DNA from: CAZBBC01 sp964489835 | GTDB taxonomy: Bacteria > Calditrichota > Calditrichia > JAJRVZ01 | NCBI GenBank assembly: GCA_964489835.1 | Contig: CAZBBC010000115.1 | Coordinates: forward strand, 1-14,955 | Direction: 5' to 3' | DNA length: 14,955 nt | Shown: positions 1 through 7,555 of the stretch, piece after piece | Layout of the letters: each line of letters opens with the position of its first letter | How positions within the stretch are numbered: the stretch's first letter is position 1 | Program-made: the position numbers and the translations under genes | Notes under the pieces: generated by a model | Told to the model about the DNA's origin: nothing | The model's database searches: none | The model's input: only the letters and a program-made list of their open reading frames with translations

Positions 1-55
1 CCCTGCTTGCAGGGAGGGGTGTCGACCCGCCTCAGGCGGGGAGACGGGGTGGGTA
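1..55. repeat. GC-rich intergenic palindrome cluster
   Basis: Two perfect hairpins stand side by side just after the stop codon of the propeller-GH123-like gene: positions 1-14 (CCCTGC-TT-GCAGGG) and 26-40 (CCCGCC-TCA-GGCGGG), followed by a GACGGGGTGGGT tract. The composition is much more GC-rich than the flanking coding sequence. There is no T run on the minus strand, so it is not a classic intrinsic terminator, though it could slow or end transcription. It looks like a dispersed intergenic repeat cut off by the window edge. A degenerate relative (CCCGCC-TACT-GGCG) sits near 7511-7524. Confidence 0.6.
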
Positions 56-3000
56 TTAATTGGATAAAACATCTAAATACTCCGCTAATTTACGACGTAC
101 CTCTATGAATTTTTTCCAGCGTACATCCTCCACCTGACGGACGACACTTAATCCACTGGCACCGGGAAGAGTACCATCTTTATCCAGGCTACAATACTGG
201 GCAAGGGTTGATGTTTCCTTGGATAAAAATTCTTTTGCTGTCCGGATGGTGTCGGCAATGTCTTTGCGGTCCTTCGCCTTATCAAGCAAATTTTTCAGTT
301 GCATCAGCATGCTGTAATCCTCTATCCCGTCACGAACTGCTTCCCAGCGTTTGCTGCTTATGACACCTTCACCTTGATAGATCAATAAGTAATCGGAGCC
401 GCCAACCGGCGTATACCACGGATCGTATTGGGAGGTGCAATAGGACCAGAATCCGATCCCGGTCAAACCATGATACCAATCCAACCACGCCTGGGCGCGG
501 TAATATCCCAATGGCGATTGGTGTTTTGCGTTAGCCGCACACTCATAGGTCCAAATGGTTTTCCTCGTGGATTTGATATATTTCAATTTTTCCAGGCCTT
601 TATCCAGAAGGTAACCATTCCGGTTGGGACACCAGATATCCACATAGGGAGTCATTTTTTTCAGATCATTGAGTGTCGCACCGGCAACAGGATCAGTGTA
701 AATTTGTACTCGTCGATCTACTTCCCGGATCGGCTTGGAATAGGAAATATAATCATCAACTAGACCTTCCCTTAATCCTGGCTCATCAATGGGATAGAAA
801 GCGAATTTTTCATATCCAACACCTATTTCCTGCATATGATCCACCCAGGCCTTCAACCATTGTTTATACGCTTTAATCCATGGCGGTGTAAATCTTTTGG
901 CCGGACCTCTTAAACTACTCTGATAATTAAAGAAAAGAATAATGCCATGTGGTGAATGCTGCTTAACATATTGATCATGTTGAGAAAAATCAATATCGCC
1001 GATGATATCACCGTCCTCATCGAAGGTGGCCTTGGGAGCAAAGGTGTTGGTCGCCACAAAAACATTGGTACCATGATCGACCTGATCCCGGAGTGCCGCC
1101 TCGGGCTGGTCCTTGAGTACGGATGTGTGCACATACCCCCAGTGACAAAGTTTCAGCGGTTGTTGCTCCGGCAAATGGGCACGCCACACTTGAATTCTAA
1201 GGTCAGACGCGACTTCTATGGGCTCGACCTCCAGTGTACGGAAACGCAGGACCGTTTGCCAATTCCCTGGGGAGAGGTCTGACACGTCGATATCAATCCA
1301 GAGCTGCCGGACATCCCAGGCCGGGATCATGATCGTCTGCGCCTGCCCCACTAAAGGAAGTGCATCTGCTGAATAATCCAAAGATTGAGTGGGTACATTC
1401 AGAACTTCGTGAAACGAAAGTACCCTTTGTGCCGGGATTAAGGATGAATCCTTCATTGACATTACCGGTTCTGCTTCGATTCTTACCGTTAGCGGCCGAC
1501 TGTTAAAATTCGTCAGATTTAGTGCTGCGTGTTCCGTTTCGCCTCCAAATGCTTCGATCAATAAGTCAGATCCGGCCGTTCGTCCCTCCGCAATTTCATC
1601 AATACCACCAAAAGGTGCCCATGGATTCGCAACCTGTACGGCTAATAATTTACCTGTTTCTGCGGCCGATTGGGTCATAGCCAATAACCGCTTTGCCTCA
1701 TACCGTAAGGATGTCATCTTATCAACTAAATTTGCCCGTTCTGGTGGGGGAAGCGTTCCGGCCAATTTTGTCTGCTTTTCAATATTTGAGATTTTATCTG
1801 ACATAATGGTTAATCGATCCTGAACATAACGTTGGTCTTTTAAATGGGGGGTCTGTGCTTTGACTTTGGCCAGCATTTGATGCAGGTCAGCAACATCTTT
1901 TGCAAAAGGAACGATATAATAGGACCGTTCACGCATTGTATGTAGTTTTTTCCCAACCAACAGTTTATAAACAAATTGAAGGTTAACAGCGCTCTGACCA
2001 ATAATTGTATAGGGCATTTTATTAGTAAAGACAGAATCAGAAGATGTAAGGGTACTTATAACCGGCTTGGTGTTATTTTTGGTAATTTCCAACCGGAGCG
2101 TCAAATGTTTTTTTTCCGGATTCATCACCGTAACCTGAAAATCATTAGGACCTACATAAAGACCACCGTAACTCAAATCACTAATTTGAATACCTTTTTT
2201 CGGCTGCGCTTGAATAACCGATGCCGTTCGGGAGGAATTGGCCCTGTATTCGGCCCATAAAACCGGCGGTTTAATCATTGGTTTGGAATCCATCCAGGTA
2301 TAAGCAATGATATCCGCTTCCGTAGCAGCAATAAGACTTAATGTATGATCACCCCGAAAATCAATAATCGTAGGCGAAGAATTCATCGGTCTTTTGAGCG
2401 GAATTCGCTCTTTCAGATTGCCGTCGGGATCAAAAATATGCAGGGCTGAACTGTAACCACCAATAATAATTTCCGGTACGGAATCACCATCAAGATCAGC
2501 AATGGCCGGTGAGCGGCGGACACGTTGCTCCACATTAGCGGTCCACTTTGAATGACCGTTGTAATCCAGACAAACCACCTGGCCGAATAGATCAACAACA
2601 ATGATTTCCGCAAAACCATCACCATCAATATCACCCACGGCAATCGCATCATGGATTTGTTTTTTCATCCGATAGTGCCATATTTCTTTCCCTTTGTTAT
2701 TAAGCATCGAAATTCCATCACCCTGACCCACAAGGATTTCCGGTTGATTATCGCTATTTAAATCGCACACGACCGGGCTCGAAGTCACTGAACCATCCTG
2801 TTCCCAATGCCAGCGTTCATCCCCATTTTTTGAAAAACAAACGAGCGGAGATTTTTTTGTGCCGATAAGAATTTCCAACTGACCATCACTATCAAGATCG
2901 GCAATGGCAGGAGCTGAATTGAAACCGCTCTGATATTTTCTCATCCAGAGTGGTGATCCTTCATTATCGAGACAGACCATATTACCTTCATTGTCAGCGA

Positions 3001-3499
3001 CAATGATTTCATCCCGATTGTCCTGGTTAATATCCGCGGCGGTAACAACCGTTGTTCCCCAATCAAATTTACCAGGCATGTTATATGTCCAGAACCGGGC
3101 GCCGGATTTACCATCCAGACAAACCAGCTGACCCGGATTGGTAATGGCAAATACTTTCGGCTCTTTACTTTTCACATCTGAAATCGTCGGTGCACTGCTG
3201 ATGGTCTGTTCCGTATCATAAAACCATTTTTGACGTCCGTTGACATCGAGCGCAAAAACTCTGCCCGCCGTCGTACAAAGAACAAGATCGGAAATACCAT
3301 CATCATCCAGATCACCCACCGCCGGCGAACTATCCGCTTCACCAAATACGGGGCGGAATGTCCATTGGACAGTATTTGCATAGGAAACTCCTGGTACACA
3401 CAAAAGAAAAAATGAGACTAAAACAACTGTCATAATTACATTTTTACCTGCTAAATCGCGTAGTCTTTTAAACCTTTGATTCATGGCAACTTCTTTCAT
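56..3499 (-). CDS. Secreted FG-GAP beta-propeller fused to GH123/DUF4091-like glycoside hydrolase
   Basis: The 1147-residue product begins with a signal peptide: basic residues, a hydrophobic stretch at about 21-38 and a likely cut after VSYA (about residue 41). Residues about 45-402 form seven or eight FG-GAP/VCBS-type propeller repeats of about 43 residues with calcium-loop motifs (DLDDDG, DINQDN, DLDSDG, DLNSDN, DIDGDG, DLDGDS) and a regular G-x-W strand; blade 2 lacks the Asp loop. A beta-rich segment (about 430-530), a helical segment (about 535-620) and a second beta-sandwich (about 640-775) lead to a C-terminal TIM barrel (about 780-1075). The barrel carries FYPIDEP (D905-E906), matching the adjacent Asp-Glu pair of GH123 beta-N-acetylgalactosaminidases, and the DUF4091 ending DPWY...SSKRWE..RDGIEDY. 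The propeller probably binds glycan or protein; true specificity is unknown. The ATG at 3499 has GGGGGA five bases upstream; an in-frame ATG at 3484 (residue 6) is an alternative with a weaker site. It lies 89 bases after the fucosidase gene, probably in the same operon. Confidence 0.85.
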   Translation of the reverse strand: MKEVAMNQRFKRLRDLAGKNVIMTVVLVSFFLLCVPGVSYANTVQWTFRPVFGEADSSPAVGDLDDDGISDLVLCTTAGRVFALDVNGRQKWFYDTEQTISSAPTISDVKSKEPKVFAITNPGQLVCLDGKSGARFWTYNMPGKFDWGTTVVTAADINQDNRDEIIVADNEGNMVCLDNEGSPLWMRKYQSGFNSAPAIADLDSDGQLEILIGTKKSPLVCFSKNGDERWHWEQDGSVTSSPVVCDLNSDNQPEILVGQGDGISMLNNKGKEIWHYRMKKQIHDAIAVGDIDGDGFAEIIVVDLFGQVVCLDYNGHSKWTANVEQRVRRSPAIADLDGDSVPEIIIGGYSSALHIFDPDGNLKERIPLKRPMNSSPTIIDFRGDHTLSLIAATEADIIAYTWMDSKPMIKPPVLWAEYRANSSRTASVIQAQPKKGIQISDLSYGGLYVGPNDFQVTVMNPEKKHLTLRLEITKNNTKPVISTLTSSDSVFTNKMPYTIIGQSAVNLQFVYKLLVGKKLHTMRERSYYIVPFAKDVADLHQMLAKVKAQTPHLKDQRYVQDRLTIMSDKISNIEKQTKLAGTLPPPERANLVDKMTSLRYEAKRLLAMTQSAAETGKLLAVQVANPWAPFGGIDEIAEGRTAGSDLLIEAFGGETEHAALNLTNFNSRPLTVRIEAEPVMSMKDSSLIPAQRVLSFHEVLNVPTQSLDYSADALPLVGQAQTIMIPAWDVRQLWIDIDVSDLSPGNWQTVLRFRTLEVEPIEVASDLRIQVWRAHLPEQQPLKLCHWGYVHTSVLKDQPEAALRDQVDHGTNVFVATNTFAPKATFDEDGDIIGDIDFSQHDQYVKQHSPHGIILFFNYQSSLRGPAKRFTPPWIKAYKQWLKAWVDHMQEIGVGYEKFAFYPIDEPGLREGLVDDYISYSKPIREVDRRVQIYTDPVAGATLNDLKKMTPYVDIWCPNRNGYLLDKGLEKLKYIKSTRKTIWTYECAANAKHQSPLGYYRAQAWLDWYHGLTGIGFWSYCTSQYDPWYTPVGGSDYLLIYQGEGVISSKRWEAVRDGIEDYSMLMQLKNLLDKAKDRKDIADTIRTAKEFLSKETSTLAQYCSLDKDGTLPGASGLSVVRQVEDVRWKKFIEVRRKLAEYLDVLSN

Positions 3500-3588
3500 A
3501 ATATTCCCCCAAACTTAAGTATGATAACTATTTATTTCCTGTTTAGCTAATCGTCGAGAATCTTTCAATTTGCAGCAACCGATAATAT
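3500..3588. other. Intergenic spacer with no visible terminator
   Basis: This 89-base AT-rich spacer separates the fucosidase stop from the propeller-GH123-like start. I see no hairpin followed by a T run on the minus strand. The only clear signal is the GGGGGA ribosome-binding site at 3505-3510 for the next gene. The absence of a terminator fits co-transcription of the two genes. Confidence 0.5.
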
Positions 3589-4854
3589 CTACCTGTAAGC
3601 CGGTGATGATGCGCGGGGCGGGCCATCAAACTTCAGCTCAATTACATTCAAATAAGGATCAATGGGATAAACCGGCAGATCATGCAGCCAGACCCGGTCG
3701 CCCTTTTGTTCGATTTGTGCCTGTTGGCCGGTGGCCAGAAGAACCGCTGATGTTACTTTGCTTCCAATCCAGGCAAGTGGCACTGTTGCACCGGGCCAGC
3801 GTTGAAGAAGCAGATAGACCTTATCACCGACGCGGGTCTCCATACCAAGATTAGGTGCGGTCACGGGAGAGGGTCCTGCGCCATAAATCGCTTTGCCGTT
3901 GGTTTTCATCCAGCGCCCGATTGACCGTAATCGCTCCACCGATTCGATATCGATCCGTCCATCAGCATCAGGTGCTACACTCAGCAAAAAATTTCCTCCC
4001 TGAGAGGCACACGACCCCAGAAGTCGCAGAAGTTCAGGAACCGGTTTATAATTACGGTCAAAGCGCGCATACCCCCAGGTACGATTCATAGCATAGCATG
4101 CTTCCCAGGAATTATTCTGGGCAATAATTGTATTCTCTGGTGTACTAAAATCAGCCACGACACCGGCACGATCATTGATAATAATATCCGGCTGCATTTG
4201 ACGGGCCATTTCATTCAATTCCTTTGAACGCCACAATTGGGGATCATAGGGGACAAGCATATCGTACCAGAGGATATCTACTTTACCATAATTGGTTAAC
4301 AGTTCTCGCACCTGGGCGTGGGCCTGATCGACAAGATCTTTATAAACGGCATTACCTTCCCGTGTACCATGTGGCAGCACACCGGGGAAACGCCAGTCAA
4401 CTAATGAATAATAAAGACCGAGACGCATCCCGGCAGCATGACAGGCATCGGCAAATTCAGCAATCAGATCTCGTTTGGCAGCTGTTTTGACAGAGGTAAA
4501 ATCAGACACTTTACTGTCAAAGAGACAGAATCCATCGTGATGGCGGGTGGTGATCACCATATACTTCATTCCAGCTTCTTTGGCCAGGGCCACCCATTCC
4601 GCCGGATTATAATTATTAGGATTAAACTGATCGGCCAGGATCTTGTACTCGTCGAAAGGAATATGTTCCTGGTACATAATCCATTCACCATGGGCCGGAA
4701 TCGAGTATAATCCCCAGGTTATGAGCATGCCAAAACGTGCTTCATGCCACCATTCCATATGATCTTTCGAGGTTTGGCCCAGCCCGACGTTGATTAGTAG
4801 CGTGCAAAAAAATAGGATACTGAGAAATTTCAGAAATTTATAAGTCACTGCCAC
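3589..4854 (-). CDS. Secreted GH29 alpha-L-fucosidase
   Basis: The product (421 residues, a usual length for a short GH29 enzyme) should remove alpha-linked L-fucose from glycans by a retaining mechanism. A signal peptide covers about residues 1-26 (cut near GLG/QTS). The family signature follows: WWHEARFGMLITWGLYS (35-51), the active-site His pair in TTRHHDGFCLFDS (102-114), GLYYSLVDW (146-154) and DILWYD (193-198), where D198 aligns with the GH29 nucleophile. The usual Gly after this Asp is Met here. Candidate acid/base residues are E240 (STPENTI) and E251 (NSWEAC); the acid/base varies among GH29 subgroups, so this is not settled. GGNFLLSVAPDADGRI (286-301) is the typical end of the barrel, followed by a short beta-sandwich. 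The start is GTG, overlapping the upstream GH67-like gene by 10 bases, with GGAGG just inside that gene, which points to translational coupling. A second in-frame GTG at 4848 is an alternative start with longer spacing. Confidence 0.93.
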   Translation of the reverse strand: MAVTYKFLKFLSILFFCTLLINVGLGQTSKDHMEWWHEARFGMLITWGLYSIPAHGEWIMYQEHIPFDEYKILADQFNPNNYNPAEWVALAKEAGMKYMVITTRHHDGFCLFDSKVSDFTSVKTAAKRDLIAEFADACHAAGMRLGLYYSLVDWRFPGVLPHGTREGNAVYKDLVDQAHAQVRELLTNYGKVDILWYDMLVPYDPQLWRSKELNEMARQMQPDIIINDRAGVVADFSTPENTIIAQNNSWEACYAMNRTWGYARFDRNYKPVPELLRLLGSCASQGGNFLLSVAPDADGRIDIESVERLRSIGRWMKTNGKAIYGAGPSPVTAPNLGMETRVGDKVYLLLQRWPGATVPLAWIGSKVTSAVLLATGQQAQIEQKGDRVWLHDLPVYPIDPYLNVIELKFDGPPRASSPAYR

Positions 4855-4864
4855 GGCACCTCCA
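4845..4864 (-). promoter_or_regulatory. Gene overlap with internal ribosome-binding site
   Basis: The last codons of the GH67-like gene contain GGAGG, and a GTG start of the fucosidase gene follows about four bases later. The stop TGA of the first gene lies within the third and fourth codons of the second, so the reading frames overlap by 10 bases. This arrangement commonly lets ribosomes that finish one gene start the next. The in-frame GTG two codons later would sit about 10 bases from the same site. Confidence 0.65.
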
Positions 4865-7277
4865 GCTCTAATTCTTTGGGTGATTTATCGATATAATACA
4901 GATCAAATTTTACCCAGTCCCGCCCTTCAGGAATATCATATATATAAATTTGCGCCGTGTAATTATTCTTTTCATTTGGTTGTTCGAGAACAAACGGCTG
5001 CAATTCTCTTGACTGGAGGACCTTTATGATCACCGTCACTTTTTTTTCTGGTAAAGGGGCGGAAAATAGACAGTTCTTTATCGTCGGCGGATCCCAGCGC
5101 AGATGTTCTATTTCATAATTTCCCTGGTGAATTTTGAGGATATCCCGCCCGTCGATTTGCGCTTCAAAATGTACCAATTTATTCAAATCATTTTGATTCT
5201 CAGATAAAATCTTTTGATACTGTTCGTGTAATTTGAAGACTGCTTTTTCAATTTGTTCGGAGGACGGTGCCAATACCAGCAACTCTTGCGCTTTGACAGG
5301 ATCTGCTAAGATCTGTTTTACATTGCGGATGATCTGTTCAACACCAAAAAGTTTATAATCAAACTGTGGTACAGATTTAAAGTCATTGACTGTTTTTTCC
5401 AGGTGATAAAAAATTTCAGCCAGTTTATTTTTATTTTGCACGGAGGGTTCATCTCTGTAAGCAAAATAGGCAAAAACGGTTTTGACGTAGTCATTATTCG
5501 TTTGAACCAACAATCGGGTCATAGCCAGTGAATTCTCAACATTTTCGGCTAAATCAATGTCGGCGATCAGGGGTTTTACAGAGATATACTTTGATTGCAT
5601 TTGATTAGCAACAGCCAGTCCATGATCAAGATCGTTATAGGTCTCATTCAGCCAGGGTTTACAGCGCAGATAGACTTTCCGCCAGAAGGCCAAATGTTCT
5701 TTGCCCTTATCGATCACCGGATAACCCTGGGCCGGAAAGGTGCCAACCCGCATATGCGGCAAGGAATTGAACTCGCCATAGGCTACCGGTTCGATAAACA
5801 ATCCATATTTATAGGCCACCGGAGAAAGCAAATAAATATCAGCCATCCCTTTTGCCGCCTGAGGGTTAAAATAGATTGAGCAAAAATCTTCAGCTATCTG
5901 TCGCGGATCTTCAAGATAATTCCATCCCAGACGAAATACCGTATAGGCGGTTAAGCGAGGCGTTTTATGGTCTTCTGCCGCATACAGATCGAAACTGAGT
6001 CCTTTCAGATTGCTGTTTGGAACTTCAAGAACAGATTGTAATCCGGCCTGAAAATAGGTACCTGGATACGTCGGAAAAATATTTGACTTCGAACTCTCAT
6101 AATAATTCATCGGCTCCAGAACAGCGAGCATTTGATGCGGTGTTTGATTAAACGTGGGATTATAGCGCTGATGCCACCAACGATCGTTTTGAGTAAAACT
6201 AGGGATCAGATACAGATTCTCAACGGGAACATCATCGGTAAATATTTTTTGATATACTTCATAGCGAGCCTGTTGTTCATACATATTGGTCATCCAGGTA
6301 CGATGATGATAAATCTTGCCAAATTCCCCGACGACGACTTCATGTATTTTTTTAACAAAAGTGCGATAACGTTTTTCAAGTGGCCATTCACAACTTTCAT
6401 CGTCATGCATCAGATCGAATTTTTTATAATTTCCCCAAAAACTTTGCTCCGGTCCGGTAAAAGTCGCTACACCATCCAGCTCCGGCATTGCCGAGAGTAT
6501 ACGTCTGTATTTCTCCTGCAGTGCGCGCCATAAATTTTCATCACAAGGTGAGAGTGTGGCCTGATATTCTTCAAGCAATGCCGGATGATAGGTAAATTCC
6601 GTTCCGAAGGCCAGACATTTGAGGTGAAGCCTATGGGCATAGGCAATCAGTTCTTTGACTTCTTTCCTTTTCTCCCGGTTTTCAGTATCCTCCGGTTCTA
6701 CCCCCCACTGGCCAAGTCCCAGCTGATCGCCAACATAAACCGTGTTGAGGCCATAACGAAGCGCGCGCTGAATATCCTCTTTCGACCTTACCCTTACTCT
6801 GGTGTACCTGATCGGAAGGGCGGATTCACGCCGGACATTTATCTGAGTCATTTGCTTATTGACCCGCAACCTGTCCCAGATCCAGTAAAGACCGTAAACA
6901 TCGCCGGAGATTGATCCACCCGATATAAAAATCTTTTTACCATCGGTGCGTTTTTGACTGATAATCTGATATCCCTCAGGATTTTCGATTTTCTCGATTT
7001 TGACGTTGCCGGCGGTATATAATTCCTTGCTTAACTTATTTCGATCAGGATTGCCGATAATAATCATATTGCCAGTTTTATTCAGGTCCTTGTTAACGAC
7101 CCAGAATGATAGTCCCAATTGGTTACCGGTACTTGTCAAATCATTGATTGCCACTTTAATTGCTTCATCCTTGAGTTGATTATCAGATACAATAACGGTC
7201 CATTTGTCTTGAGAAAGGGCTGTACTTAGAATCATAAGATTTATCACAAGTATTCGGGTTAGTGTGGTTACTCTCAT
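4845..7277 (-). CDS. Secreted GH67-like (alpha-glucuronidase-like) glycoside hydrolase, divergent
   Basis: The chosen ATG at 7277 gives 810 residues and is preceded by GAGAGGAGAAA; in-frame ATGs at 7301 and 7337 are weaker. Numbering from the 7337 ATG, a signal peptide ends near ALS/QDK (about 42). Residues about 45-165 look like the alpha/beta N-terminal domain shared by GH67, GH20 and related enzymes (EGYQI, GDVYGLYWIWDRLR). A TIM-barrel region follows at about 175-500, with GPEQSFW (E297) as a possible catalytic acid site, then RWWHQRYNP and a stretch around 405-455 (EPMNYYE, FPTYPGTYFQ, LSFDLYAAED) recalling GH67 barrels. About 550-720 is helical and the last 110 residues are beta-rich. 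The activity could be exo-acting alpha-glucuronidase, but canonical GH67 motifs are not exact and the enzyme may belong to an unassigned related family. It is coupled to the downstream fucosidase gene. Confidence 0.75.
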   Translation of the reverse strand: MRVTTLTRILVINLMILSTALSQDKWTVIVSDNQLKDEAIKVAINDLTSTGNQLGLSFWVVNKDLNKTGNMIIIGNPDRNKLSKELYTAGNVKIEKIENPEGYQIISQKRTDGKKIFISGGSISGDVYGLYWIWDRLRVNKQMTQINVRRESALPIRYTRVRVRSKEDIQRALRYGLNTVYVGDQLGLGQWGVEPEDTENREKRKEVKELIAYAHRLHLKCLAFGTEFTYHPALLEEYQATLSPCDENLWRALQEKYRRILSAMPELDGVATFTGPEQSFWGNYKKFDLMHDDESCEWPLEKRYRTFVKKIHEVVVGEFGKIYHHRTWMTNMYEQQARYEVYQKIFTDDVPVENLYLIPSFTQNDRWWHQRYNPTFNQTPHQMLAVLEPMNYYESSKSNIFPTYPGTYFQAGLQSVLEVPNSNLKGLSFDLYAAEDHKTPRLTAYTVFRLGWNYLEDPRQIAEDFCSIYFNPQAAKGMADIYLLSPVAYKYGLFIEPVAYGEFNSLPHMRVGTFPAQGYPVIDKGKEHLAFWRKVYLRCKPWLNETYNDLDHGLAVANQMQSKYISVKPLIADIDLAENVENSLAMTRLLVQTNNDYVKTVFAYFAYRDEPSVQNKNKLAEIFYHLEKTVNDFKSVPQFDYKLFGVEQIIRNVKQILADPVKAQELLVLAPSSEQIEKAVFKLHEQYQKILSENQNDLNKLVHFEAQIDGRDILKIHQGNYEIEHLRWDPPTIKNCLFSAPLPEKKVTVIIKVLQSRELQPFVLEQPNEKNNYTAQIYIYDIPEGRDWVKFDLYYIDKSPKELELEVPWQ

Positions 7278-7280
7278 TTT

Positions 7281-7288
7281 CTCCTCTC
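7281..7288 (-). promoter_or_regulatory. Ribosome-binding site deciding the GH67-like start
   Basis: On the minus strand GAGAGGAG lies three bases before the ATG at 7277. That ATG gives a compact signal peptide beginning MRVTTLTRIL. The longer reading from 7337 would place a charged 20-residue extension before it and run into the repeat-bearing spacer, so the shorter start is preferred. Confidence 0.6.
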
Positions 7289-7337
7289 TGTGATCTTTCA
7301 TAAAATTACTCTCTTTATTCCATCTTTTAATCTTCAA

Positions 7338-7555
7338 ACTTTACCATTTATTACAGGTCCAACTCGATTATTCTTCACGATCTTTTTTCTTTCTTGGCAT
7401 CCTTTGTGTTTAATTTTTAAAATTATATTAGTTTGATGCTTATGGCTCACTGGTTTATAGATCCCGTCCCACGGGGCAGACACAGAGTGATTCTCTGAGG
7501 CCTTTACCTGCCCGCCTACTGGCGTGGTGGTTTTATTAATATTATCCTTAATCAC
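7338..7555. other. Intergenic spacer with degenerate repeats
   Basis: This 218-base gap holds several small hairpins and no convincing gene. Visible are CGCC-TACT-GGCG (7513-7524), CAGAG-TGATT-CTCTG (7483-7497) and CCCGT-CCC-ACGGG (7463-7475), plus a CTTTCTTGGCATCCTTTGTG stretch near 7390-7409 that resembles common intergenic repeat sequence. An open frame starting with GTG directly after the toroid-gene stop runs through the whole gap, but its product has no domain or signal and crosses these repeats, so I regard it as non-coding. Confidence 0.5.

Noticed and set aside
6132..6533. Plus-strand open frame of 133 codons
   Set aside because: It is antisense to the GH67-like gene and has no recognisable protein features.
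7334..7555. Open frame of 73 codons on the minus strand filling the gap between the toroid and GH67-like genes
   Set aside because: It begins with GTG directly after the toroid-gene stop without its own ribosome-binding site, crosses several palindromes, and its product has no domain or signal. It looks like read-through of non-coding repeat sequence.
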